Source: Maricaulis sp965242785 (lineage in GTDB: Bacteria > Pseudomonadota > Alphaproteobacteria > Caulobacterales > Maricaulaceae). Taken from it: a stretch of DNA of 64,000 bases. The stretch is taken from positions 248,001 through 312,000 of the forward strand of contig CBDETA010000004.1 of NCBI GenBank assembly GCA_965242785.1, in the 5' to 3' direction. This document shows positions 52,069-59,926 of the stretch, piece by piece. Under the pieces are notes generated by a model. The model was not told where the DNA came from. It saw only the letters and a program-made list of their open reading frames with translations, and did no database searches. The position numbers and the translations under genes were made by a program. The first letter of the stretch is position 1. Every line of letters begins with the position of its first letter.

Positions 52069-52503
52069 ATGCTTCTCAAGATCGCGACTACCGCCGCCCT
52101 GGCTGCCAGCAGCCTCGCCGGCATCGCTTCAGCGCAAGACTGGAGCCTGAATCCGAACTTCGGCACGGCCAGCCTGACTGCAGGTTTCGCACCGGATCCT
52201 TACGGCGTCGACGTCGTCGCTGGCGGTTCCGTTGATGCTGGCAATGTCGGGTGTGCCGGCATGATATCCAATGCGCCTGACGTGCGCCTTCAGTGGAATG
52301 GCGGCCAGATCACGATCGGTGCCCAGTCTGGATCCGACACCACCCTGGTCGTCAATGCGCCGGACGGGTCCTGGTACTGTTCCGACGACGTCAACGGATT
52401 TGACCCGGAACTGACTTTCACCGGCTCAGGCCAGTACGACATCTGGGTCGGCGTCTATGGGGGCGGCACTGCAAGCGCAACGCTCTATTTCACGGAGTTC
52501 TAA
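52069..52503 (+). CDS. Secreted protein of unknown function, tandem paralogue 2
   Basis: The 144-residue product mirrors the preceding gene: signal peptide to about ASAQDW (residue 24), WSLNPNFGTA, FAPDPYGVD, VGCAGMI and VNAPDGSWYCSDDVNG with matching cysteines, and GQYDIWVGVYGGG at the end. More than half of the mature residues agree with paralogue 1. It has its own terminator and ribosome site (GGGGGAC), so the pair arose by duplication. No known enzyme motif is present; a role in the envelope or outside the cell is inferred from the signal peptide only. Confidence 0.85.
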   Translation: MLLKIATTAALAASSLAGIASAQDWSLNPNFGTASLTAGFAPDPYGVDVVAGGSVDAGNVGCAGMISNAPDVRLQWNGGQITIGAQSGSDTTLVVNAPDGSWYCSDDVNGFDPELTFTGSGQYDIWVGVYGGGTASATLYFTEF

Positions 52504-52529
52504 GGTCCTGCATTGGACTAACATGGAGA

Positions 52530-52552
52530 CGGGGCCTTCTGGGCCCCGTTTT
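52530..52552 (+). terminator. Intrinsic terminator after paralogue 2
   Basis: CGGGGCC and GGCCCCG pair around a five-base loop and are followed by four T. Confidence 0.9.
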
Positions 52553-52644
52553 CTGTTTCGGCGGCACCTTGTGTCCCCATGCAAAACGCCCCCGGCCATC
52601 GTCCGGGGGCGCTGCTGAACGTGCAGGCATGAAGCGCTCGGCGC

Positions 52645-53691
52645 CTACGCCAGCTCTTTCTCCATGTCCGGCGTGTATTCGCCCAACGCGGCCAGACCAT
52701 TCATTTTGGCGCGGTGGTTGAAGGCGGCCTGACCAGCGGCGACATTTTCGGCCTTGCCATTCCAGGCCGACAGCGGCGCCGCCTGAAGGGCGCGGCCATA
52801 GGAGAAGGTCAGCGGCCAGGGCAGGTCATAGCTGGCATTCATGATCGAAAGGTGCTCGGTGGCTTCCTCGTCGGACTGGCCACCCGACAGGAAGGCGATG
52901 CCCGGAACCGCAGCCGGCACGCAATTGGCCAGGCACTGGACCGTCATGTCGGCGACCTCTTCCGCGCTGGCGCGATCGGCAGCCTTTGTGCCGGAGATCA
53001 CCATGTTCGGCTTCAGGATCGTGCCTTCCAGCACCACACCCTGGTCGAACAGCTCGCGATAGAGCGTCTTCAGGGCGAACTCGGTCACTTCGTAGCAGCG
53101 CTCGATCGAATGGTCGCCATCCATGATGACTTCCGGCTCGACGATCGGGACGATATTGGCTTCCTGGCACAGGGCTGCATAGCGCGCCAGGGCGTGCATG
53201 TTGGTGTTGATGCAGTATTGCGACGGCACACTGTCATCATTCTGGCCACCGATATTGATCACGGCACGCCATTTCGCGAAGCGAGCGCCCAGATCGTAAT
53301 AGTCGGCGAGGCGATCACGAAGTCCGTCCAAACCCTCGGTGATCGTTTCGCCTTCGGCTCCGGCCAGCGGCTTGGCCCCCGTGTCCACCTTGATGCCCGG
53401 GATCGAGCCGGCATCCTGGATCAGCTTGACCAGCGTCGTGCCATCCTTGGCGCTCTGGCGGATGGTTTCATCGTACAGGATGACACCGGAAATGTGCTTG
53501 GACATGGCCGGCTCGGTGCGGAACAGCATCTCGCGCCAGTCGCGGCGATTGTCCGGCGTCGACTCAAGACCAATCGAGGCAAAGCGCTTGCCGATCGTCG
53601 AGGTCGACTCGTCCGCCGCCAGAATGCCCTTGCCCGGGGCCACCATGGCGCAGGCGATTTCGTTGAGTTGATCGAGATCCATCACATCCAT
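52645..53691 (-). CDS. fba: Class I fructose-bisphosphate aldolase
   Basis: The 348-residue enzyme cleaves or forms fructose 1,6-bisphosphate through a lysine Schiff base. Class I features are GKGILAADESTSTIGKRF, IVPIVEPEVIMDG and GTILKPNMV, with the Schiff-base lysine near residue 230. LSGGQSDEEATEHLS is also typical. There is no zinc-binding class II pattern. Class I aldolases are less common in bacteria than class II. It is third on the strand after gap and pgk, but a 177-bp gap separates it from pgk. An ATG nine bases later (53682) is an equally good start. Confidence 0.95.
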   Translation of the reverse strand: MDVMDLDQLNEIACAMVAPGKGILAADESTSTIGKRFASIGLESTPDNRRDWREMLFRTEPAMSKHISGVILYDETIRQSAKDGTTLVKLIQDAGSIPGIKVDTGAKPLAGAEGETITEGLDGLRDRLADYYDLGARFAKWRAVINIGGQNDDSVPSQYCINTNMHALARYAALCQEANIVPIVEPEVIMDGDHSIERCYEVTEFALKTLYRELFDQGVVLEGTILKPNMVISGTKAADRASAEEVADMTVQCLANCVPAAVPGIAFLSGGQSDEEATEHLSIMNASYDLPWPLTFSYGRALQAAPLSAWNGKAENVAAGQAAFNHRAKMNGLAALGEYTPDMEKELA

Positions 53692-53837
53692 CCCAGCTTC
53701 AATGTGTGTCGAACGCCCCCCACGGGCCGTTCCCTGACATCGTCAACGCCGTTCTAAACCGAAGCGGCGCGCTTGCCCACAGCGACCAGACCAATTCCCG
53801 CCCGGCCGCCCCGGACCTATTCATGTTACCGTTACCA

Positions 53838-53855
53838 GCGTTGCGATGGCAACGC
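53838..53855. repeat. Hairpin between pgk and fba
   Basis: GCGTTGC-GATG-GCAACGC is a perfect 7-bp inverted repeat with four-base loop, 14 bases past the pgk stop. No T run follows in the direction of transcription, so it may be an RNA-stability hairpin rather than a terminator. Confidence 0.5.
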
Positions 53856-53868
53856 AATCCGATCCGCC

Positions 53869-55080
53869 TCAGGCGGCCACGCCCGCCGTGTCCATCAGCA
53901 CGGCGACGCCCGGCAGTGCCTTGCCTTCCATCCATTCCAGGAAGGCGCCGCCGGCGGTCGAGATGAAATTGAAATCATCCGCAACACCGGCCTGGTTCAG
54001 CGCAGCCACCGTGTCACCACCGCCGGCCACCGCGACCAGATCACCGGCCTTGGCAGCCCGCGCGGCAGCCTCGGCAGCCGCGACCGTGGCGGTGTCGAAG
54101 GGCGGCGTCTCGAACGCGCCCAAGGGGCCGTTCCAGATCAACGTCTTGGCCGATTCCATCGCCAGGGTCAGCGCCACCACCGTGGCCGGTCCGCAATCGA
54201 GGATCATCTCGTCGGCCGCCACATCGCTCACCGCAGCCAGGCGCGTGGCCGGATTGGGCTTGAATTCCTTGGCCAGCACGACATCGCTGGGCAGCATCAG
54301 CTTGCAGCCGGATTCCTCGGCGGCCGCCAGGATCGCCCGGGCCGTGTCCACCAGATCCTTCTCGCACAGACTGGCACCCACATTCACGCCCTTGGCGAAC
54401 AGCAGCGTATTGGCCATGCCGCCGCCGACGAACAGGATGTCGACCTTCTTCACCAGGTTCTGAAGCAGGTCGATCTTGGTCGAGACCTTGGCGCCGCCCA
54501 CCAGCGCGATGACCGGACGCTGCGGCGCTTCCAGCGCAGCGACCAGATGGTCGATTTCGCGCTGCATCGCCAGGCCGGCAAAGGCCGGCAGCAGTTTCGC
54601 CACGCCTTCGGTCGAGGCATGCGCCCGGTGCGCCGCCGAGAAGGCGTCATTGACGTAGAGATCGCCCAGTTCAGCCAGCGCCCTGGCAAAGGCCGGGTCA
54701 TTCTTTTCCTCGCCGGCATGGAAGCGGGTGTTCTCCACCAGCATCACATCGCCATCGGCCATGTCGGCGATCGCGGACTGGACATCCTCGCCCACGGTCT
54801 CGGTGCAGAAATCCACTGCCACGCCCAAGAGGTCGGCCAGCGGCTGGGCCACCGGCTCCAGCGACATGTCCGCCACCACCTGGCCCTTGGGACGGCCGAA
54901 ATGCGCCAGCAGGATCACCTTGGCGCCCGCCTCGGTGAGATGCTCGATGGTCGGCAGCGCGGCGCGCAGACGGGTATCGTCAGACACCTCACCATCCTTC
55001 ATCGGCACATTGAAATCGACGCGGACAAGCACGCGCTTGCCGGCAACATCTGCGTCCTGGATGCGGCGGATCTTGGTCAT
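53869..55080 (-). CDS. pgk: Phosphoglycerate kinase
   Basis: The 403-residue enzyme interconverts 1,3-bisphosphoglycerate and 3-phosphoglycerate with ADP/ATP. It has the signature VLVRVDFNVPMKDG, LLAHFGRPKG, RFHAGEEKND, and a C-terminal nucleotide-binding GGGDTVAAL. Length matches bacterial Pgk. The ATG at 55080 starts the conserved N-terminus (MTKIRRIQDADVAGKRV); a frame extended to 55170 lies inside gap. It follows gap by 22 bp, so the two form an operon. Confidence 0.97.
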   Translation of the reverse strand: MTKIRRIQDADVAGKRVLVRVDFNVPMKDGEVSDDTRLRAALPTIEHLTEAGAKVILLAHFGRPKGQVVADMSLEPVAQPLADLLGVAVDFCTETVGEDVQSAIADMADGDVMLVENTRFHAGEEKNDPAFARALAELGDLYVNDAFSAAHRAHASTEGVAKLLPAFAGLAMQREIDHLVAALEAPQRPVIALVGGAKVSTKIDLLQNLVKKVDILFVGGGMANTLLFAKGVNVGASLCEKDLVDTARAILAAAEESGCKLMLPSDVVLAKEFKPNPATRLAAVSDVAADEMILDCGPATVVALTLAMESAKTLIWNGPLGAFETPPFDTATVAAAEAAARAAKAGDLVAVAGGGDTVAALNQAGVADDFNFISTAGGAFLEWMEGKALPGVAVLMDTAGVAA

Positions 55081-55102
55081 GGAGGCCTGTCCCTTGCGCG
55101 GT

Positions 55103-56113
55103 CTAGAGGAACTTGCCCATGGCCACGGTCGTGTCGACCATGCGGCAGGCAAAGCCCCACTCATTATCATACCAGGTCATCACCCGGGCCAGGCGCTCAT
55201 CGATCACCTTGATCTTGTCCAGGGCGACGATGGAGGAGCGGCTGTCGTGATTGTAGTCGATGGAGACCAGCGGCAGGCTGTCATAGCCCAGCACGCCTTT
55301 CATCGGACCGTCCGCGGCGGCCTTGATGGCCTCGGCCAGCTCGGCTTCGCTGGTCGCCTTGCCCGGCGTGAAAACCAGATCGATCAGCGACACGTTCGGC
55401 GTCGGAACGCGCACGGCGGCACCGTCCAGCTTGCCCACCAGTTCCGGCAGAACCAGGCCGACAGCCTTGGCCGCACCGGTCGAGGTCGGAACCATGGACA
55501 TCGCGGCGGCACGGGCGCGGTGCAGATCCTTGTGATTGCGGTCCAGCGTCGGCTGGTCGCCGGTATAGGCGTGGATCGTGGTCATGTGACCGCGTTCGAT
55601 CCCCACGGCGTCATTGAGCACCTTGGCCACCGGCGCCAGGCCGTTCGTGGTGCACGAGGCATTGGAGACGATGATGTCATCGGCGGTCAGCGTGTCGTGA
55701 TTGACGCCATAGACGATGGTCTTGTCGGCATTCTTCGCCGGGGCCGAGCACAGCACCCGTTTCGCGCCGGCCTCGATATGCGCCATCGAGGCTTCCTTGG
55801 AATTGAAGGCGCCCGTGCATTCCATCACGATGTCGACGCCCATGTCTGCCCAGGGCAATTCCTTGGGATTGCGGTTGGAGACCTTCTGGATCTTGCCGAA
55901 ACCGGCATCGATCCAGTCATCACCCACCTTGATCTCGCCCGGATAGCGGCCGTGCACGCTGTCATAGGTCAGAAGGTGCGCATTGGTCTCCGGCGTCGAG
56001 CTGTCATTGATCGCAACGATCTCGACCTCGTCCCAGCGCTTGTTCTCCAGGACGGCACGCAGTGCCAGGCGGCCAATACGGCCGAAACCGGTGATCGCAA
56101 CGCGAAGGGCCAT
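55103..56113 (-). CDS. gap: Type I glyceraldehyde-3-phosphate dehydrogenase
   Basis: The 336-residue enzyme oxidises glyceraldehyde 3-phosphate. It has GFGRIGRLALRA at the start, Asp at residue 37 after the second strand (INDSS), which suggests NAD preference, and catalytic Cys154 in SNASCTTNGLAP. TGAAKAVGLVLPEL and WYDNEWGFACRM near the C-terminus agree with the family. The start at 56113 has GGAGATG eight bases upstream. It is first in the gap-pgk operon, divergent from sqdB. Confidence 0.97.
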   Translation of the reverse strand: MALRVAITGFGRIGRLALRAVLENKRWDEVEIVAINDSSTPETNAHLLTYDSVHGRYPGEIKVGDDWIDAGFGKIQKVSNRNPKELPWADMGVDIVMECTGAFNSKEASMAHIEAGAKRVLCSAPAKNADKTIVYGVNHDTLTADDIIVSNASCTTNGLAPVAKVLNDAVGIERGHMTTIHAYTGDQPTLDRNHKDLHRARAAAMSMVPTSTGAAKAVGLVLPELVGKLDGAAVRVPTPNVSLIDLVFTPGKATSEAELAEAIKAAADGPMKGVLGYDSLPLVSIDYNHDSRSSIVALDKIKVIDERLARVMTWYDNEWGFACRMVDTTVAMGKFL

Positions 56114-56495
56114 GCTTTTCATCTCCATGAGGCGGCAGCCGAACAGACACGCGTCCGGCCAATTCTGGCGCGGATTTAGCGACCTTTCCTCGTCCCGTCC
56201 ACCGACGGAGTGCGTCTAATTTAGCAAAAACAGAATTTTTTCTTTTCCGGCTCCATTGGCATTATTTAATCAAATAACATTACGCAAACACAATTTTGTG
56301 CCACGCATTCAGGAAATATAGAGATTTCTTGTCTTTGGTAGCGGTACCTGTGAAAGTGACAGGCAAAACCGAGCCTGAGCACCTGCCCCATCAAGCGCAG
56401 TGCAGCTGGGGCCGCAGGCCGGGACTTGCATTGCTCCCGTGGCCTTGCGAGAACCGTTGGATAACGGACCAACACGTCAAGGGCAGGCGTAACAC
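56114..56495. promoter_or_regulatory. AT-rich divergent region between gap and sqdB
   Basis: The 382-bp gap is AT-rich between about 56215 and 56340 (for example ATTATTTAATCAAATAAC). Half-sites GGTA and TACC four bases apart lie at 56337-56348, and CCTGT-GAAAGTG-ACAGG follows at about 56347-56363. No gene is seen. Promoters for gap (minus) and sqdB (plus) should lie here, but no strong consensus boxes could be assigned. Confidence 0.4.
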
Positions 56496-57701
56496 ATGAA
56501 AGTCATCGTACTCGGCGGAGACGGCTTCTGCGGATGGCCGACGGCCCTCCACCTCTCCAATCTCGGCCATGACGTCGTCATCGTGGACAATCTGTCCCGG
56601 CGCAAGATCGATGTGGAACTCGAAGTCGAGAGCCTGACGCCCATCCGTCCGATGTCCGAACGCCTGGCTGCCTGGAAAGAGGTTTCCGGCCGCGACATCC
56701 GCTTCGTCAACATGAATGTCGGCAAGGACTACCAGGAGCTCGTCGACCTGATCGATTCCGAGCGCCCCGACACCATCGTCCATTTCGCCGAACAGCGCGC
56801 CGCGCCCTATTCGATGAAGTCGGCCCGCCACAAGCGCTACACGGTCGACAACAATCTCAATGCCACCAATGACGTGCTCGCCGCCATCGTCGAAAGCGGC
56901 CGCGACATCCACCTGGTCCATCTGGGCACGATGGGCGTCTACGGCTATGGCACGGCGGGCATGAAGATCCCCGAGGGCTATCTCAAGGTGAAAGTGGAGA
57001 CGTCCGAAGGCCTGAAGGATCAGGAGATCCTCTATCCGGCCAATCCGGGCTCGATCTACCATATGACCAAGACCCAGGATCAGCTCTTCTTCCACTTCTA
57101 CAACAAGAACGACAAGGTGAAGATCACCGATCTCCACCAGGGCATCGTCTGGGGCACGCAGACCGAAGAGACCAAGCGCGACGAGCGCCTGATCAACCGG
57201 TTCGACTATGACGGCGATTACGGCACCGTGCTGAACCGCTTCCTGATGCAGGCGGCTGTCGGCTATCCGCTGACCGTGCACGGCACCGGCGGCCAGACCC
57301 GCGCCTTCATCCACATCCAGGACACGGTGCGCTGCATCCAGCTGGCGGTCGAGAACCCGCCGCAATCGGGCAGCAAGGTGCGCATCCTCAACCAGATGAC
57401 CGAGACCCACCGCGTTCGCGACCTCGCCGCCATGATCGCCGATCTGGCCGGTGCCGAAGTCCAGCTGGTCCCCAATCCGCGCAACGAGGCCGACGAGAAC
57501 GACCTGCACGTGGAGAATGACACCTTCCTGCAGATGGGCCTGAAGCCGACGACGCTCGCCGGCGGCCTGATGGAAGAAGTCACCGACATCGCCCGCAAAT
57601 ACGCGTCCCGCTGCGACAGGGCCAAAATCCCTTGCATCTCCTACTGGGGCAAGGGCCGCGAAGACGCCGCGAAACCGGCCGCGACGACGGCGGCGGAGTA
57701 G
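56496..57701 (+). CDS. sqdB: UDP-sulfoquinovose synthase
   Basis: The 401-residue SqdB adds sulfite to UDP-glucose, making UDP-sulfoquinovose for the sulfolipid head group. It is a short-chain dehydrogenase/epimerase with a modified start GGDGFCGWPTALHLS, ERP-like EQRAAPYSMKS, THLGT-like HLGTMGVYGYGT and the Tyr-Lys pair in SIYHMTKTQDQ. GQTRAFIHIQDTVRCIQ is characteristic. The enzyme should supply sulfoquinovosyl diacylglycerol for the membrane, best known in photosynthetic bacteria and also in some heterotrophs. The glycosyltransferase SqdX or SqdD is not in the window. Confidence 0.93.
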   Translation: MKVIVLGGDGFCGWPTALHLSNLGHDVVIVDNLSRRKIDVELEVESLTPIRPMSERLAAWKEVSGRDIRFVNMNVGKDYQELVDLIDSERPDTIVHFAEQRAAPYSMKSARHKRYTVDNNLNATNDVLAAIVESGRDIHLVHLGTMGVYGYGTAGMKIPEGYLKVKVETSEGLKDQEILYPANPGSIYHMTKTQDQLFFHFYNKNDKVKITDLHQGIVWGTQTEETKRDERLINRFDYDGDYGTVLNRFLMQAAVGYPLTVHGTGGQTRAFIHIQDTVRCIQLAVENPPQSGSKVRILNQMTETHRVRDLAAMIADLAGAEVQLVPNPRNEADENDLHVENDTFLQMGLKPTTLAGGLMEEVTDIARKYASRCDRAKIPCISYWGKGREDAAKPAATTAAE

Positions 57702-57711
57702 CTGGCGCCCC

Positions 57712-57864
57712 CTACCCCCGCGGCAACAGCCACTTCAGCGCATCGCTTTCCGCCTCGCTGATGATCTCGCGGTCCGATCGCAGGATTTCCTGCATGTCGA
57801 TTCGGCCCTCGAACCGGATGCGAAAGGACCGGATATCCGGATCATAGCGATACTGGTAGCTCAT
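57712..57864 (-). CDS. Small conserved-looking protein downstream of argE (50 residues)
   Basis: This short frame encodes MSYQYRYDPDIRSFRIRFE and onward, ending SDALKWLLPRG, 50 residues in all. The ATG at 57864 lies 21 bp after the argE stop and has AGGGG at a suitable distance. The text alternates strand-like and helix-like segments (SFRIRFEGRI, then MQEILRSDREI), as in a folded mini-domain. No family is recognised. It probably shares the argE transcript. Confidence 0.55.
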   Translation of the reverse strand: MSYQYRYDPDIRSFRIRFEGRIDMQEILRSDREIISEAESDALKWLLPRG

Positions 57865-57885
57865 GCGGACCCCTGTCTGCTGCGG

Positions 57886-59046
57886 TCACGCTTCCAGCGC
57901 CCGCACCAGTTTTTCAAGGAATACGCAGCATTCCTCCAACTGGTTCACGGCCACGAACTCATCCGGCTGGTGGGCCTGGCTGATCGAGCCGGGGCCGCAC
58001 ACCACGACCGACAGACCCGCTGCCTGGAACTGCCCGGCCTCGGTGCCATAGCTCACCACCCGAGTGGAATTGTCGCCGGTCAGCTGACGCGCCAGCCGCT
58101 CGGCCGCGCCGTCCTGTTCCGGGGCAAAGGCCGGAACATTGGACCGTATGGCAATGTCGATCCGCGCTTCCGGCGCCGACTTGCGCATCTGTGCCTCGAT
58201 CTCGGCCGCCTTCGCCCGCAGACCGGCCTCGATCTCGCGCGGCTTGTCCCAGGGCGCCGGACGCATCAGCGTGCCGAACTCGCAGTCCAGCGCCAGAATG
58301 TTCAGCGCCGTACCGCCCTTCACTTCGCCGATTGTCAGCGTGCCGTGGGGCGGGTCGAACGGGCTGTCCGCCGGTGCTGCCGCTTCCAGCCTGGCCGCTT
58401 CATCCACCAGATACTGCATCAGCGGCACGGCGTAGGTGACCGCGCAGGCCCCGTCCTTCACCAGCGAGGAATGCGCCTCACGACCACGGATCTTCACCGT
58501 CATCGAGAACAGGCCCTTGTGCGCGGTGACGACCTTCATGTCGGTCGGCTCACCCACGATGACGATGGCGGGTTTGACGGGCCCCGCCATGATCTGGCGG
58601 ATCATCGCCGGCGCGCCCAGGCAGCCCACCTCCTCGTCATAGGAGAGGGCAATATGGACCGGCTGCTTCAGATCCGCTTTCGCCAGCTGTGGCGCCAGCG
58701 CCAGGATGCAGGCCGAGAACCCCTTCATGTCGCAGGTGCCGCGGCCATAGAGCCGGCCATCGCCCTTGTCGGTCAGCGTCCAGGGATCCGACGTCCAGGG
58801 TTGCCCATCCACCGGCACGACATCGGTATGCCCTGACAGCACCACGCCACCATCCACCGCCGGCCCGAAACGGGCATGCAGGTTGGACTTCGTCCCGTCG
58901 GCATTGGGAATGCGCTCGCACACAGCCCCCAGCGCGGCCAGCTTGGCCTCGACATGGGCAATCAGCTCCAGATTGGAGCGGCGCGAGGTGGTGTCGAACG
59001 CGATCAGCTCGCGCAGTTCGGAGATGGCGGTATCGAGATGGCTCAT
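57886..59046 (-). CDS. argE: Acetylornithine deacetylase
   Basis: The 386-residue M20-family metallopeptidase removes the acetyl group of N-acetylornithine in arginine synthesis. It has the dinuclear zinc motifs VLSGHTDVVPVDG, TCDMKGFSA, the general base in YDEEVGCLGA and an EPTDM substrate segment. Length matches ArgE. The start is ATG 59046; the open frame extends past this point into the TadE gene without coding support. Related enzymes (succinyl-diaminopimelate desuccinylase) are less similar in the first third. Confidence 0.93.
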   Translation of the reverse strand: MSHLDTAISELRELIAFDTTSRRSNLELIAHVEAKLAALGAVCERIPNADGTKSNLHARFGPAVDGGVVLSGHTDVVPVDGQPWTSDPWTLTDKGDGRLYGRGTCDMKGFSACILALAPQLAKADLKQPVHIALSYDEEVGCLGAPAMIRQIMAGPVKPAIVIVGEPTDMKVVTAHKGLFSMTVKIRGREAHSSLVKDGACAVTYAVPLMQYLVDEAARLEAAAPADSPFDPPHGTLTIGEVKGGTALNILALDCEFGTLMRPAPWDKPREIEAGLRAKAAEIEAQMRKSAPEARIDIAIRSNVPAFAPEQDGAAERLARQLTGDNSTRVVSYGTEAGQFQAAGLSVVVCGPGSISQAHQPDEFVAVNQLEECCVFLEKLVRALEA

Positions 59047-59087
59047 GCCCCTCGTCTCGCAATGCCCCGGCGCTGCGTCAATGGGAA

Positions 59088-59504
59088 TCAGCCTTGCGGC
59101 ATGGGCACGCGACTGTCGATGGAAAATCGTGCGTAAAAAGTCTCCACCAGCGGCAGGGTCACCGGATAGGCGTATTCCACCTGGATACGCCCCACTGGAA
59201 CGGTGCCGGTCTCGTCGACATTGAACGTCACCTCCACCTGCAGGTCCTCGCCCAGCTCGGCCAGGTCGGCTTCGATGATCTGGGTCAGCGCGGCCGCATC
59301 GACACTGGCATCGATCATCGCCACACGCACAGCCCGCTCGGAGACCCACTGCACGGTAGACCCTTTGTAAAGCGCCAGTGAGACCTGGATCACCCCGATG
59401 ATCATGAACAGAAGCGCCGGGCTGATCAGGGCGAATTCCAGGGCGCCGGCCCCGGATTCGCCCGTCATCATCCGGCGCCAGGGGCATCTGGTTTCAGCGC
59501 GCAC
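59088..59504 (-). CDS. TadE-like pilus assembly protein 2
   Basis: This 138-residue protein has the TadE pattern: a charged start, then a glycine-glutamate prepilin-like GAGALEFALISPALLFM with one hydrophobic segment at about residues 20-45, and a periplasmic domain rich in beta-strands. The GTG at 59504 has GAGGAGG seven bases upstream and overlaps the stop of the previous TadE gene by 11 bp, which supports the choice. It ends SRVPMPQG. TadE-like pseudopilins take part in Flp/Tad pilus assembly. No tadA, tadB or flp gene is present here. Confidence 0.87.
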   Translation of the reverse strand: MRAETRCPWRRMMTGESGAGALEFALISPALLFMIIGVIQVSLALYKGSTVQWVSERAVRVAMIDASVDAAALTQIIEADLAELGEDLQVEVTFNVDETGTVPVGRIQVEYAYPVTLPLVETFYARFSIDSRVPMPQG

Positions 59505-59925
59505 GGACAACCTCCTCAACGCTGACCTCGTACTCGCCGAACACGCCGGTGAAATAGGCGGTCGCCCGGATTTCATGCAGGATGTCAGGCACCTCGCCGT
59601 CCGGACAAAGCTGACCGCAGGGCGCGGCCTCGCCCGCGCATTCACAACATTTGACGACGGTGACCTGGGCATTGTCCGGCCTGTTGGTCCAGGACTGGTT
59701 CACGATCTCCGCCGCGGCATCCATGTCCTCGCCACCGGCCATGAAATACTGTGCGCCACCCCGGACGGCCGTATGCAGATCCGTCCGGTCATAGGTCATC
59801 CGGCCCAGATCGAAGACGCCCAGCAGCAGGCCTGCCAGGACCGGAACCAGAAGCGAGAATTCCACCGCAGCGGCGCCGCGGGACCCGCGCAGGAAAGCGT
59901 CGAAGCTTCGCTTGAAAGATATCAT
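59494..59925 (-). CDS. TadE-like pilus assembly protein 1 with cysteine cluster
   Basis: The 143-residue protein has a short cytoplasmic start (MISFKRSFDAFLRGSRG), the TadE-type AAAVEFSLLVPVLAGLLLG membrane segment, and a periplasmic domain that contains CCECAGEAAPCGQLC, a cluster of five cysteines. Such a cluster suggests disulfides or a metal site. The start ATG 59925 is one base after the TadG stop; ATG 59946 is possible. It probably works with the neighbouring TadG-like and second TadE proteins. Confidence 0.87.
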   Translation of the reverse strand: MISFKRSFDAFLRGSRGAAAVEFSLLVPVLAGLLLGVFDLGRMTYDRTDLHTAVRGGAQYFMAGGEDMDAAAEIVNQSWTNRPDNAQVTVVKCCECAGEAAPCGQLCPDGEVPDILHEIRATAYFTGVFGEYEVSVEEVVRAR

Positions 59926-59926
59926 C

